64,000 nucleotides of DNA from the NCBI RefSeq assembly GCF_036924645.1, contig NZ_JAZHRX010000001.1, positions 5,731,501-5,795,500 on the forward strand, given 5' to 3'. Below the pieces are notes generated by a model that saw nothing but the letters and a program-made list of their open reading frames with translations, ran no database searches and had not been told where the DNA came from. This DNA comes from Bradyrhizobium sp. AZCC 2176. GTDB lineage: Bacteria; Pseudomonadota; Alphaproteobacteria; Rhizobiales; Xanthobacteraceae. A program made the position numbers and the translations under genes. Numbering within the stretch: position 1 is the first letter of the stretch; the number at the start of each line of letters is the position of its first letter. Shown in pieces: positions 17,279-31,344 of this stretch.

Positions 17279-18055
17279 ATGGCTTCCAAACGAAATCGCC
17301 CGATCAATCTGCCGGCGCCGTATCTCAAGCGCATCTGGCTCGAACCGTCGCGCATCGCGAACCGCGAGGCATATCCGTTCTGCTTGCCCTTGCTGCGCGA
17401 TGATTTCGAGCTGAATTTCGACCGGGCGATCACGATCATCGTCGGCGAGAATGGCACCGGCAAATCCACCTTGCTCGAGGGCATCGCCGTGCTCGCCGGC
17501 TATGACGAAGCCGGCGGCGGCAAGGGGTACATGACAGTCGACCACTCATGGGCGTTGGAAAAAATGGGGGGGCAATTGTCCAACGCGTTGCGGGCGAGCT
17601 GGCTACCCAAAATCACCAATGGCTGGTTTTTCCGCGCCGAAAGCTTTTTCTCGGTTGCCCGATACCTAGACGAGATGGCCCAGAAATATCCAATGGGAGG
17701 AGGCCCTCCGCCGGACTTCCTGTCCCATTCCCACGGCGAAGGGTTTTTGCGTTTCTTCGAGGAGCGCTGCCAACGGCAGGGCATCTTCATCTTCGACGAG
17801 CCGGAATCCGCGCTGTCGCCCGCGCGCCAGATGGAGTTTTTGAAGCTGATGCGGCGGATGGAGAATATCGGCCATTGCCAGATCATCATGGCCACGCACT
17901 CGCCGATGCTGATGGCGTACCCGAATGCGACGCTGCTGCGGCTGACGAAGTATGGGCTGGAGCCGGTGAGGGTGAAGGACACCGATCACTACAAGGTCAT
18001 GCGGGAGTTTTGCGAGGATCCGGCGGGGTTTGTGCAGGCGGCGATCGAGGAGTGA
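17279..18055 (+). CDS. AAA family ATPase (ABC-type fold)
   Basis: The 258-residue protein starts MASKRNRPINLPAP; an upstream extension exists but overlaps the opposite-strand gene. Walker A is VGENGTGKST (about 55-64), Walker B is GIFIFDEPESALS and the H-loop MATHSPMLM follows. These single-domain soluble ATPases resemble the heads of SMC/RecF-like proteins and COG3910-type predicted ATPases. No nuclease or membrane partner gene lies next to it, so it is not obviously a defence system. Confidence 0.9.
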   Translation: MASKRNRPINLPAPYLKRIWLEPSRIANREAYPFCLPLLRDDFELNFDRAITIIVGENGTGKSTLLEGIAVLAGYDEAGGGKGYMTVDHSWALEKMGGQLSNALRASWLPKITNGWFFRAESFFSVARYLDEMAQKYPMGGGPPPDFLSHSHGEGFLRFFEERCQRQGIFIFDEPESALSPARQMEFLKLMRRMENIGHCQIIMATHSPMLMAYPNATLLRLTKYGLEPVRVKDTDHYKVMREFCEDPAGFVQAAIEE

Positions 18056-18056
18056 G

Positions 18057-18172
18057 GCCGTGGGGTGGGTAGAGCCAACGGGTCCGGCCTTTCGGCCGGC
18101 CCGATGATAGACTCCGCGAAATCCACCGTCTGCGGAGGTGATGGGTTTCGCTGCGCTCTACCCGTCCTACGG
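18057..18172. repeat. Palindromic intergenic repeat
   Basis: GTGGGTAGAGC near the left is mirrored by GCTCTACCCGTCC at the right, with an internal CCGGCCTTTCGGCCGG hairpin that could terminate the ATPase gene. It is similar in style to the repeat at 29203-29316. Confidence 0.5.
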
Positions 18173-18294
18173 TACCATCCGATGCAACGCCGCGTCCCGG
18201 CGGCGCCACAAACCAGCCTCCTTTGGTCTGAAAATGCGTTACGATAACGCCGCCGCGCGCCTGCGCGGGCCAATAAAGACCATGAGGAAACGAC

Positions 18295-18837
18295 ATGAGA
18301 TTGACGCTCGCGAGGGTGGGGGCCGTGGTGACGGCGCTGGCAGTGATGGGGATCGCCTGGGCGCATGGGCCGACCCGGCAGAAGGTACGGGAATCGATCG
18401 AGATCAACGCGCCGCCGGCCAAGGTGTGGGCCGCGATCGGCAATTTCCAGGACATGGGCTGGTTGCCGCCGGTCAGCAAGACCGAGGGCACCAAAGGAAA
18501 CGCGATCGAGGCCACGCGGCGGTTGACGCTGGCTGACGGCGCGACCGTCGACGAGGAACTCTACAAATACGATGCCGAGAAGATGAGCTATTCGTACCGG
18601 ATCACCGCCGTGGATGTGAAGGTGTTGCCGGTCACCAACTATTCGTCCACCCTGACGGTGACGCCCAGCGCCGACGGCAAGGGGACTAGCCTGGAGTGGG
18701 CCGGCGCGTTCTATCGCGGCTTTCCCAACAATGATCCGCCGCCGGAGCTGAGCGACGAGGCCGCGGTGAAGGCAGTGAGCGGGCTTTATCGCGCGGGCCT
18801 CGAGGCGCTGAAGAAGAAGGTCGAAAGCGGAAGCTGA
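18295..18837 (+). CDS. Periplasmic SRPBCC-family protein (MxaD-like)
   Basis: The 180-residue protein has a signal peptide (MRLTLARVGAVVTALAVMGIAWA). The mature part is a START/Bet v1-like fold beginning VRESIEINAPPAKVWAAIGN and ending in a long helix (VSGLYRAGLEALKKKVE). The closest named relatives are MxaD-type proteins encoded with PQQ-dependent methanol dehydrogenases. The beta-propeller gene starts 2 bases after the stop, so the two are co-transcribed. No dehydrogenase gene is in the window. Confidence 0.92.
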   Translation: MRLTLARVGAVVTALAVMGIAWAHGPTRQKVRESIEINAPPAKVWAAIGNFQDMGWLPPVSKTEGTKGNAIEATRRLTLADGATVDEELYKYDAEKMSYSYRITAVDVKVLPVTNYSSTLTVTPSADGKGTSLEWAGAFYRGFPNNDPPPELSDEAAVKAVSGLYRAGLEALKKKVESGS

Positions 18838-18839
18838 TC

Positions 18840-19784
18840 GTGCGGGCTGTTGCTCTGGCGCTCGTCGCCAGCATCGGCGGCGCTTTGGCCGGGCAGGCGT
18901 GGGCCGAGGAAGCCTTCGTCACCAATCAGCTCAGCGAAAATCTGACGGTCGTGGATCTCACATCCTTGCAGCCGGTCGCGACCATCGCGATCGGCGGCAA
19001 GCCCGCGGGCGTCGCCATCACGCCGGATGGACGCTTCGCCTATGTGACGAGCCCCGACGCCAAGGCGCTGACGGTGGTCGACGCCGCCGCACGCCGGGTC
19101 GTCGGCAGGATCAACACAGGCGGCGGTCCGCTCGGTGTCGCGGTGGCGCCGGACGGCGCTGCCGTCTATGTGGCCGACTGGTACGCTGCGGCGGTGCGGG
19201 TGATCGATCCGGCCGCACAGCGCGTGATGGCCGATATCGCGGTCGGCGCCTCGCCGTCGGGCCTCGCGGTGACGCCGGACGGGCGGCTGCTGCTCTCGGC
19301 GGACCGCGATGCTGATAGCGTGTCCGTCATCGATACCGCGACGCGCCAGCGGCGGGCCACGATCAAGGTAGGGGAGCGCCCGTTTGGCATCACCATCGAT
19401 GCCGAGGGCCGGCGCGCCTATACCGCCAATGTCGGATCGAACGACGTGTCGGTCATCGACATCGCGGAGGCCCGCGAGGTCGGGCGCGTGAAGACGGGCT
19501 TGCGCCCCTATGCGGTCGCACTCGCGCAAGGCCGCGGCTTCGTCACCGACCAGTATGACGGCACCGTCAGTGTGTTCGATCTCTCGACGTTGACGCCGCT
19601 CAAGCGCATCAATGTGGGCGACTACCCGGAAGGGATCGCGGCGACGGCAGACGGCCGGCGCATCGTCGTGGCGAACTGGGAGAGCAACTCGATCAGCGTG
19701 ATCGATGCGGTCGAGCTGAAGGTGACAAGCGAGATCAAGGTCGGCGACGGTCCGCGGGCGTTCGGGACGTTTCTGCGGCGGTAG
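18840..19784 (+). CDS. Periplasmic YVTN-type beta-propeller protein
   Basis: GTG start. After a signal peptide (ALVASIGGALAGQAWA) come about seven repeats of the YVTN type, each with a phrase like RFAYVTSPDAKALTVVD or RRAYTANVGSNDVSVIDIA. Such 40-residue repeats fold into a seven-bladed propeller in the periplasm. Similar proteins accompany PQQ-dependent alcohol oxidation genes. With the MxaD-like gene it forms a two-gene operon. Confidence 0.92.
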   Translation: MRAVALALVASIGGALAGQAWAEEAFVTNQLSENLTVVDLTSLQPVATIAIGGKPAGVAITPDGRFAYVTSPDAKALTVVDAAARRVVGRINTGGGPLGVAVAPDGAAVYVADWYAAAVRVIDPAAQRVMADIAVGASPSGLAVTPDGRLLLSADRDADSVSVIDTATRQRRATIKVGERPFGITIDAEGRRAYTANVGSNDVSVIDIAEAREVGRVKTGLRPYAVALAQGRGFVTDQYDGTVSVFDLSTLTPLKRINVGDYPEGIAATADGRRIVVANWESNSISVIDAVELKVTSEIKVGDGPRAFGTFLRR

Positions 19785-19892
19785 AGGCCGTAGGACCTCC
19801 TAGCTTCGGTGCGCCGCGACGACCTGACGCCCGCATGCCGGGCTCGCTTGTGCTATAATCCCAAAAGAAGAGAGAAAAACAGGGAGGACGCC

Positions 19893-20219
19893 ATGCCTCA
19901 TACCCTGGTGCCCAGTGACCTCGTCGAGCGCGCGAACGTCTACGGGCGAGACGGCGCAAGGCTCGGCACGATCGAGCGGCTGATGCTGGACAAGGTGAGC
20001 GGAACTGTCGCGTATGCCGTGATAAAAACCGGCGGGATACTTGCCAGCCACCACCATTATCCTGTGCGGTGGGACGCACTCAGGTTTGATCCCGCGCGTC
20101 AGGCCTTCGTGGTCGAGCTGACGTTGGAGGAACTGCGCGCCGGCCCGTCCGAGCTCGATGATGACGCCTTCGACTGGGGCGACCGCTCGCGTCCGCATCC
20201 GCATTATTGGACGGTGTAG
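19893..20219 (+). CDS. PRC-barrel domain protein
   Basis: The start MPHTLVPSDLVERANVYG follows AGGGAGG. The 108-residue protein is a single PRC-barrel: GRDGARLGTIERLMLDKVSG followed by AYAVIKTGGILASHHHYPV. The C-terminal tail is acidic, then HPHYWTV. PRC-barrels occur in the photosynthetic reaction-centre H subunit and in RimM; stand-alone ones are abundant in Rhizobiales and often stress-induced. The stop codon lies inside an 18-bp tandem duplication. Confidence 0.92.
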   Translation: MPHTLVPSDLVERANVYGRDGARLGTIERLMLDKVSGTVAYAVIKTGGILASHHHYPVRWDALRFDPARQAFVVELTLEELRAGPSELDDDAFDWGDRSRPHPHYWTV

Positions 20220-20241
20220 GGCGATTGGACGGTGTAGGGCG
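20206..20241. repeat. Perfect 18-bp tandem duplication
   Basis: ATTGGACGGTGTAGGGCG occurs twice in a row without any mismatch. The first copy contains the last codons and stop of the PRC-barrel gene, so the gene's 3' end has been duplicated. Confidence 0.93.
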
Positions 20242-20346
20242 TCGGCGGGATTAGCCGAAGGAGTAGCCTGCCGTTCGCGCGTGGAGAGAAGCGACAGATT
20301 ACGCGCTTCGCAAATCCCCGTTACGCTTGCTGCCTATCCTACGCGC

Positions 20347-20613
20347 TTAAGTTTTTGGATTCTTGAGCGGTCGTGCGGCTGGATCAGGCGAAAACTGAAA
20401 GACAAGGTAATCATCATCTTGGTCGATGCCCGCGGATTCCAAGCGCGCCCCGCTCAAGGTCTGGCCCTGCTTCATTTGAGATTCAAATAGCTCAAGCGCT
20501 CCATTCAACCCACGAAAATGGTCGGCAGAAATTCTGCCGGCGATAAATTCTTGAAAAAGGCGCGCAGAGAACTTTATTTCTGCTTTCATGGATTTTATGT
20601 CCTTGACGTGCAT
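20347..20613 (-). CDS. Hypothetical protein, 88 residues
   Basis: The frame starts with a GAGGG signal six bases before the ATG (MHVKDIKSMKAEIKFSARLF). It continues LFQEFIAGRISADHFRGLNG and ends with a proline-rich tail. No family recognised. It is probably in the same transcript as uvrA and the short frame at 20595, which it overlaps by 19 bases. Codon use is less GC-rich than its neighbours, which may indicate recent acquisition. Confidence 0.62.
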   Translation of the reverse strand: MHVKDIKSMKAEIKFSARLFQEFIAGRISADHFRGLNGALELFESQMKQGQTLSGARLESAGIDQDDDYLVFQFSPDPAARPLKNPKT

Positions 20614-20759
20614 CGAAGTCCCTCAATTTCACCACTCAATACTGACGTTGTGTCATTATTTTCGAGGCGATTCACCAAATCGTTGGCTTGTCCGACAGTC
20701 ATCATTGGACCGATCGTATCGAGCATGCCCTGAAGTCTGCGGCGTGAAAAGATAGGCAT
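20595..20759 (-). CDS. Possible small protein, 54 residues
   Basis: The frame starts MPIFSRRRLQGMLDTIGPMM and continues VGQANDLVNRLENNDTTSVL. The beginning resembles longer Bradyrhizobium proteins of unknown function, of which this would be only the N-terminal piece. It begins 20 bases after the uvrA stop. It may be a truncated gene. Confidence 0.4.
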   Translation of the reverse strand: MPIFSRRRLQGMLDTIGPMMTVGQANDLVNRLENNDTTSVLSGEIEGLRCTSRT

Positions 20760-20778
20760 GGTGACGCTCAGCCGCGCT

Positions 20779-23763
<2,985 letters not shown>

Positions 23764-23852
23764 ATCGGCATTTCCAGACGCGTGGGAGACGCGCCACGTT
23801 GGGCGCGCATTGCCGGCGAATGCCGGGATCAGGCGCCGATGATTGAAAGTCG

Positions 23853-23867
23853 GAACATAGGAAGAAC
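23853..23867 (-). promoter_or_regulatory. LexA (SOS) box upstream of uvrA
   Basis: The forward strand reads GAACATAGGAAGAAC, that is GTTC-N7-GTTC on the coding strand of uvrA. This is exactly the direct-repeat LexA site known from Alphaproteobacteria. It is 90-104 bases upstream of the uvrA start codon, which implies DNA-damage induction. Confidence 0.82.
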
Positions 23868-23972
23868 GGCAAGTGATTTCCAGTGCCGCGCGCGAATCAT
23901 CAACCGATTGTTTGAATTGGCGCTTTTTGGCAGCAGCCGTCAGCAGATCCAATCGGACCAACTCAAAAACAA

Positions 23973-24005
23973 GCGCCTCCGTTCCGGGTTACGGAACGGA
24001 GGCGC
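23973..24005. repeat. 13-bp perfect inverted repeat
   Basis: GCGCCTCCGTTCC and GGAACGGAGGCGC flank a 7-base loop. It lies between uvrA and the beta-barrel gene, without a T run. It may be a second terminator hairpin or a repeat remnant. Confidence 0.6.
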
Positions 24006-24157
24006 AGGCAGTTTTAGCAGGAAGCCAACTGCAGGAGTCGTCAATTTGAGGTTGCCTGCGCAGTTAGCCAAAAGCGATACCAGCAAAGGCTGTCTCCTAA
24101 GAGCACATCCACGGCAAATGTATGCGCAATGCAACCGTTGCAGGTGCGCACGATCCC

Positions 24158-24193
24158 GCGGTACACCCAAACAAAGCGGTACACCCAAACAAA
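24158..24193. repeat. Perfect 18-bp tandem duplication
   Basis: GCGGTACACCCAAACAAA occurs twice in a row. It sits just after the terminator of the beta-barrel gene (in that gene's direction). Confidence 0.93.
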
Positions 24194-24219
24194 AAAGGCC
24201 GGCGTGAAGCCGGCCTTTT
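24193..24219 (-). terminator. Rho-independent terminator of the beta-barrel gene
   Basis: On the reverse strand AAAAGGCCGGC pairs with GCCGGCCTTTT and is followed by more T residues. It lies about 25 bases beyond the stop of the gene at 24246. Confidence 0.8.
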
Positions 24220-24245
24220 CGGTGTTGATTGGTTGAAAGCGGCGA

Positions 24246-25034
24246 TCAGTACTTCGCGATGACCGGGCCGCCGAACCTGTAGTTGATGCGAGCGGTGACG
24301 ATATCAACGTCTTGGCTGATGCTAGAAGTCCTCGAGAACGAGCCGGCCGGAAAACCAGCAAAGTTGCCGGATGCCGTCAAGCTGACGTCGCGGTCAGACA
24401 TGAACAGGTGGTTGTACTCGACGCCAACCGACCAGTTCGGGGCGAAGCCGACTTCGAGACCGGCACCAACGACGCCGCCCCAACGCGTCTCCTTGGCGCT
24501 GTCGACAAGAAGCCCGGTTGCGGTTTCGATACCCCTGTACTTGTCGCTGGTCACGGCCGCGCCGCCCTTTACGTAGAGCAGGACGTTGTTCCAGGCATAG
24601 CCGACCTGACCGGTGATCAGTCCGAACGCATTGATCTTCGACTCATTCTCGATGGTGCTGAGGGGGGTGAAAAAGGCCAGACTTGTGTTGGAGCCCTTGA
24701 AGTCAGCCCAGTTGCCTTGCCCTTCCAGACCGAATACCCAGGTACCGGCCTGCCAGCGATAGCCGAGTTGACCGCCGGCCGTGCCGCCAGTTGCATCGTG
24801 GCATCCTTCGGCCAAGGGCGGAACGAAAGGACCGAAGGCGTCGGCGGTGAGATCCCAGCACTTGTGGGCCGACCCCCAGCCACCGTTGGCGCCGATGTAG
24901 AAGCCGCTCCAGTCGTAGATGGCGGCGACCGGCGCGGGCGGCGCCTTGGTATAGGGGCGCGCCGCGAGATCAGCGGCTGCCGCAGGCGCGGCAAATGCAA
25001 TGAGAGCAACCGTACCTAACAGAAACTTCTTCAT
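24246..25034 (-). CDS. Outer-membrane beta-barrel protein (Omp25/RopB-like), second copy
   Basis: The 262-residue protein starts with the signal peptide MKKFLLGTVALIAFAAPAAA and continues ADLAARPYTKAPPAPVAAIY and DWSGFYIGANGGWG. It ends with INYRFGGPVIAKY. Same family as the protein at 15720, with an extra loop containing two cysteines (HKCWD and EGCHD) that could form a surface disulfide. A GGAG signal precedes the ATG. Confidence 0.93.
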   Translation of the reverse strand: MKKFLLGTVALIAFAAPAAAADLAARPYTKAPPAPVAAIYDWSGFYIGANGGWGSAHKCWDLTADAFGPFVPPLAEGCHDATGGTAGGQLGYRWQAGTWVFGLEGQGNWADFKGSNTSLAFFTPLSTIENESKINAFGLITGQVGYAWNNVLLYVKGGAAVTSDKYRGIETATGLLVDSAKETRWGGVVGAGLEVGFAPNWSVGVEYNHLFMSDRDVSLTASGNFAGFPAGSFSRTSSISQDVDIVTARINYRFGGPVIAKY

Positions 25035-25550
25035 CCTCTATCTCCAGCTTTTGCCCGCTTCCACTGGTCCCGAAGCGTTGCCGTGATGACGCGAGCGCCC
25101 GCGCCGTTGTGGCTATTTGTATATCGCGACTCGCCCGGAAATGGTGTCGCCCGAATGCAACACGCGCTGACGAAGTTTAATTAGCCAAGCTAATGATTTA
25201 CCTGTCATATTCACGATACCGTGCGGAACTTTCAGGTTCCGTTTCGGGACTTTTCGGTTCCCGCGAGTTCCCGGTAATCGCGCTTAGGTTGCATCGTGTG
25301 AACCGAGCCAAATGTCAGGTGGTAGCGGGAACAAATCTGGAACATTGGCTGGGGTGATGCTATATGTGGATAACCGCCGACTTGCCGAGGGATCGCTAAG
25401 TCGGCGGGCGTTGCGAGCGTATAGGGTCGTTTCGGATGTCCGGAAGCGGACGCGGAAAGCGGACAAAGCGACAGGTCAAGAATTGAGGGAGGTCGGCACA
25501 CGGCGGGCTGACCAATAATTTTTGCCGGCGATATCGAGTGGAGAGCGGCG
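25035..25550. other. Divergent promoter region between beta-barrel and ssb genes
   Basis: No gene is evident in these 516 bases. They contain a 16-bp inverted repeat GGAACTTTCAGGTTCC (25225-25240), a GTTC-N6-GTTC pair (25257-25270) and a consensus DnaA-box sequence (25365-25373). The AT content is raised around 25170-25210. Confidence 0.5.
25365..25373 (-). promoter_or_regulatory. Consensus DnaA box upstream of ssb
   Basis: TGTGGATAA is the exact reverse complement of TTATCCACA. A single site is not an origin, and one match can occur by chance. Its place in the ssb upstream region makes DnaA-linked control possible. Confidence 0.35.
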
Positions 25551-26039
25551 ATGGCGGGAAGCGTGAACAAGGTGATTCTGGTCGGCAATCTCGGCAAGGA
25601 TCCTGAAATCCGGCGGACACAGGACGGGCGGCCGATCGCCAATCTGAGCGTCGCGACGTCGGAGACCTGGCGCGACAAGGGCACCGGCGAGCGCAAGGAA
25701 AAGACCGAGTGGCACCGCGTCGTGATCTTTTCCGAACCGCTTTGCAAGATTGTCGAGCAGTATCTGAAGAAGGGCGCCAAGGTTTACATCGAGGGCGCGC
25801 TGCAGACGCGCAAATGGACCGACCAGAGCGGCGTCGAGAAATACTCGACCGAGGTCGTGCTGCAGGGGTTCAATTCGACCCTGACCATGCTCGACGGCCG
25901 TAGCGGCGCCGGTGGCGGCAACTTCGGCTCCGACGATTCCGGTGATTTCGGCTCCAGCGGTCCGGCCAGCTCCGCGCCGCGGCGGCCCGTGGCGGCCGGC
26001 GCCCGCAACAGCGACATGGACGACGACATCCCGTTCTGA
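25551..26039 (+). CDS. ssb: Single-stranded DNA-binding protein
   Basis: SSB coats single-stranded DNA during replication, repair and recombination. The OB-fold starts [20 protein letters not shown] and includes [19 protein letters not shown] and [12 protein letters not shown] Gly/Ser-rich linker leads to the acidic tail DMDDDIPF, which recruits partner proteins. The length of 162 residues is normal. GGAGAG precedes the ATG. Unlike the gene pair in E. coli, uvrA lies about 1.8 kb away with a beta-barrel gene in between. Confidence 0.97.
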   Translation: MAGSVNKVILVGNLGKDPEIRRTQDGRPIANLSVATSETWRDKGTGERKEKTEWHRVVIFSEPLCKIVEQYLKKGAKVYIEGALQTRKWTDQSGVEKYSTEVVLQGFNSTLTMLDGRSGAGGGNFGSDDSGDFGSSGPASSAPRRPVAAGARNSDMDDDIPF

Positions 26040-26079
26040 GGGCAGGTGTTCGTCCGGCTGGATCCACGGGATCCGCCTG

Positions 26080-26252
26080 GTCGGGCCGCGCAGTCCGATC
26101 GTGCTGGTGGTCGCGGTCCTGCACGCCCGCGGGCACAATGTCAGCGGTCACAAGAAGGCGATACCACGATCTTCCTTGGCGCGCTGGTCGTCGCCGGCCT
26201 GTTCACGTTCCTGCCGGGACGGATCATGCACGCGGTGGTTTTCGGCCATTAG
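26080..26252 (+). pseudogene. Remnant of a DUF2306 membrane protein gene
   Basis: One frame reads RSPIVLVVAVLHARGHNVSG and ends HKK; after about 26155 the match continues in another frame as TIFLGALVVAGLFTFLPGRI, then MHAVVFG. Both pieces fit the C-terminal end of DUF2306 proteins, where the two stretches are normally joined. The first two thirds of the gene are missing. It fills the gap between ssb and gyrA. Confidence 0.57.
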
Positions 26253-26455
26253 ATCGCCGCAGCAAACACGGTTCCAGCGCCGTTTTGCAGGGGCCCAAAA
26301 TGCCGCCTCCCACGGGCCCGCCGGGATGCCCCGGCGATCCCGGTAAGTCCATGAAAAAACGAGCGGAAAAACGGCTTCTCCTGACAGCTTCAGGGTGGTT
26401 ATTGGACCCCCGATGCGCTATATGATTCTCAGCTGAGAACTGACCGGATTCCCCT

Positions 26456-29185
<2,730 letters not shown>

Positions 29186-29202
29186 GCGCCGCCGGTGGCC
29201 CT

Positions 29203-29316
29203 GTAGCCCGGGTGGAGCGCAGCTCAACCCGGGATCAACCCATCCGCTGGCGAGACTGTCCCTGGATTGCGCTTCGCTCCATCCGGGGCCCGTTACCCCA
29301 TCTACGCGCTCCCGCG
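29203..29316. repeat. Palindromic intergenic repeat
   Basis: GTAGCCCGGGTGGAGCGCAG is mirrored by GCGCTTCGCTCCATCCGGGG about 60 bases on. It follows gyrA directly and is a typical dispersed repeat for this group of bacteria. Confidence 0.55.
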
Positions 29317-29400
29317 CACGGTAAACCTGCCCTTAACCATAGATTGATACGATTTGCTGTGTCCGGGTGGTGACCATCCGGCCAAACGGGAGCGGATATC

Positions 29401-29910
29401 ATGCCCGTCGAGATGCTGACGTATAGCGAACTGGGTGAAAGGCTCAAAATTTCCCCAGAGGCCGCCCGTGCCCTGGTGAAGCGACACCGATGGCCACGCT
29501 CTCGCTCCAATGACGGCAAGACGCTTGTCCAGGTCGATCTCAGCGAATTCAGCCATTCCCCGACTCCCCGTCAGCCGCAAGCGCAGGCCGGTCACCAGGT
29601 GGTCACCGCCTTAAAGCAACAAATTGAGACCTTGCAGACTGAGCTGGCAGAGATGAGGGGGATTGCCAGCGGCCATCGGGCCGACTTTGAGAGAGAATGC
29701 GAACGCACCAACAAGCTCTTGGCCGAATTGCTCAAAGTCAGCACAGAAAGCGTGGGAGCCCGGGAAAAGGCAGCTCTGCTCGAAGGCAAGCTGTCGATGC
29801 TGACGCAGCCTTGGCGACGTCGGCTGGTCGATGCTTTCACCCTTGCCCTACCACAAGTCGCCTCCAACCCTCGCGAGAGCGCCGGCCCCATAGCCCAGTC
29901 ACAGAATTGA
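29401..29910 (+). CDS. HTH/coiled-coil protein of unknown function
   Basis: The 169-residue protein begins MPVEMLTYSELGERLKISPE followed by AARALVKRHRWPRS, a MerR/excisionase-like helix-turn-helix, and then a basic segment. Residues about 68-135 form a likely coiled coil (KQQIETLQTELAEM and RTNKLLAELLKVS). The short C-terminal tail is unstructured. Similar proteins are frequent in Bradyrhizobium-like genomes. It is monocistronic and may bind DNA. Confidence 0.75.
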   Translation: MPVEMLTYSELGERLKISPEAARALVKRHRWPRSRSNDGKTLVQVDLSEFSHSPTPRQPQAQAGHQVVTALKQQIETLQTELAEMRGIASGHRADFERECERTNKLLAELLKVSTESVGAREKAALLEGKLSMLTQPWRRRLVDAFTLALPQVASNPRESAGPIAQSQN

Positions 29911-30065
29911 ACCGACTTTGCCAACGCGCCGAGTTCCGCCGCGATTGCCACAAATCTGCACATCATACCGGCTCTGCCATGTACAATCATGGGCAATGCC
30001 GGCATTTACGCTCGTGGCAGGGGCGCTCCGGTGTTGTGGCAAACAGCGACGGCCCCCCGAGACTT

Positions 30066-30989
30066 TTACTGGGGCAGTACCGAGCCGTTTGCTGGTTGCC
30101 CGTCAAAAGACCGCGGGTTGAAAGATCTCCTTCTGCCCCGAATGTTCAGTCCAGCTTCTCTCTGAAATGGCGTGCTTGTTGGCGTAGACAGGAAGTCACT
30201 CGCCCGCCTTCGAACTGGCGCTCCTGACTCCATTGCGCGCCGATTCGTTCTCGCATCAAATCGCGCAAACAGCATGGCCTCCCGGAGGGTCCGGCTCGAG
30301 CCTAAGACGGAGACGAGGCCCAGCGCCATCAGCAGCACGCCAAGCCAGGTTGCCATCCAGCCGCGGCCGTCATCGGCCGCCTCGGCGTTCGGAAAGGCGA
30401 CCGGCGCGGCAGCGTCGCTGGCGGCTGGCGCGGCTGCCGGAAGCGTCTCCACGTCGATCTGGCGCGACGTGGGTTGGTCAAGCGTGAGCTGATCGGTCGC
30501 GCGGTTGGCGACCGGTGCCGGCGGCACGAAGGCTGCGGCCCCCGTAGTTGGGAGGGAAGCGGCATCGACCACCTTAAGCTCGGACGCGGGCTGCGTCGGC
30601 TGAGACGTTTCCGCTGGTGCGGAGCGCAACAGCTCCGCACGCGCATTCATGACCGCCTTGCGCCGCGCGGCCTCATTCTCCTCGACAGCCGCGATCCGAG
30701 GCTTCGCGGCGCGATGACGAACCTGCTTCACCGTCGCAGTCCCCTCGGCAGCCTGGAACCAGCATTTGCGGCGTCCCTCAGAACGATAGACCCAGCGCTG
30801 CCCCTCCGCCGTTGACGTACCGGGTCGCGGCAAGCACTCCCTTTCCTTTTCCGCGGAAGCGGGCTCAGGAGCCGGCTGGGGAGGAGAGACATTGAACAAG
30901 TCTGCAAGAGGATTCGAAGACGCAGGCGAAGTCGGGAGACCTGCGAGAAGGACAAAGGCGGCGATGCAAAATCGCAGATGACCGGACAT
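30066..30989 (-). CDS. Secreted or membrane-anchored hypothetical protein
   Basis: The 307-residue protein has a signal peptide (MSGHLRFCIAAFVLLAGLPTSPASS), a cysteine pair in the region ECLPRPG to KCWFQAA with the sequence GQRWVYRSEGRRKCW, a long Ala/Pro-rich linker, and one membrane segment at about residues 212-228 (WLGVLLMALGLVSVLGS) followed by an arginine-rich tail. No family recognised. It could be an inner-membrane protein with a periplasmic N-terminal domain. Confidence 0.72.
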   Translation of the reverse strand: MSGHLRFCIAAFVLLAGLPTSPASSNPLADLFNVSPPQPAPEPASAEKERECLPRPGTSTAEGQRWVYRSEGRRKCWFQAAEGTATVKQVRHRAAKPRIAAVEENEAARRKAVMNARAELLRSAPAETSQPTQPASELKVVDAASLPTTGAAAFVPPAPVANRATDQLTLDQPTSRQIDVETLPAAAPAASDAAAPVAFPNAEAADDGRGWMATWLGVLLMALGLVSVLGSSRTLREAMLFARFDARTNRRAMESGAPVRRRASDFLSTPTSTPFQREAGLNIRGRRRSFNPRSFDGQPANGSVLPQ

Positions 30990-31344
30990 GAGAACCCCGG
31001 AGTTGCGCCCCCGCGGAAACGACCTTTGGTCGCGACCTGGGTCACAATGCGGCTCAAATCCGGCAAGGGGATGGATTCATTCTGGTCCGGAAACGAGATT
31101 GAGACCAGCCCGGTCCTGCAGACGCGCGAAAGGCGTCGAAGGTGACTTCTTCCTCGCCTCGAACCCGCTGGGGTCGTTGAAACTCAGTAAGTCATGTTGC
31201 GGCCCGCATCGATGTGGCGTGGCGGGACCGATGATTGACGGTGCCGCGGACCGTGAGACCGGCCGTCCAAAACACAGGAGGACACAGCCCAAGACGACGC
31301 GAATTCGCAACCGACCGGCGGTGCGGGCAGGTCGTCGATACGCA
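30990..31344. other. Intergenic region without clear features
   Basis: No gene or repeat could be supported in these 355 bases. A 77-codon reverse frame (31077-31310) starts like a signal peptide but has no ribosome-binding site and no plausible mature protein. Confidence 0.45.

Noticed and set aside
17279..18055. AAA ATPase as part of an anti-phage system
   Set aside because: No nuclease, effector or mobile-element gene is next to it; neighbours are a short hypothetical and periplasmic metabolism genes.
24158..24193. Tandem repeat as a CRISPR array or attachment site
   Set aside because: Only two adjacent copies without spacers and no cas, integrase or tRNA gene nearby.
25257..25270. GTTC-N6-GTTC as a LexA box for ssb
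   Set aside because: The spacer is 6, not 7, bases, and the nearby GTTC-N7-GGAC match is incomplete.
31077..31310. 77-codon reverse frame with signal-like start
   Set aside because: No ribosome-binding site and the mature part has no protein-like pattern.
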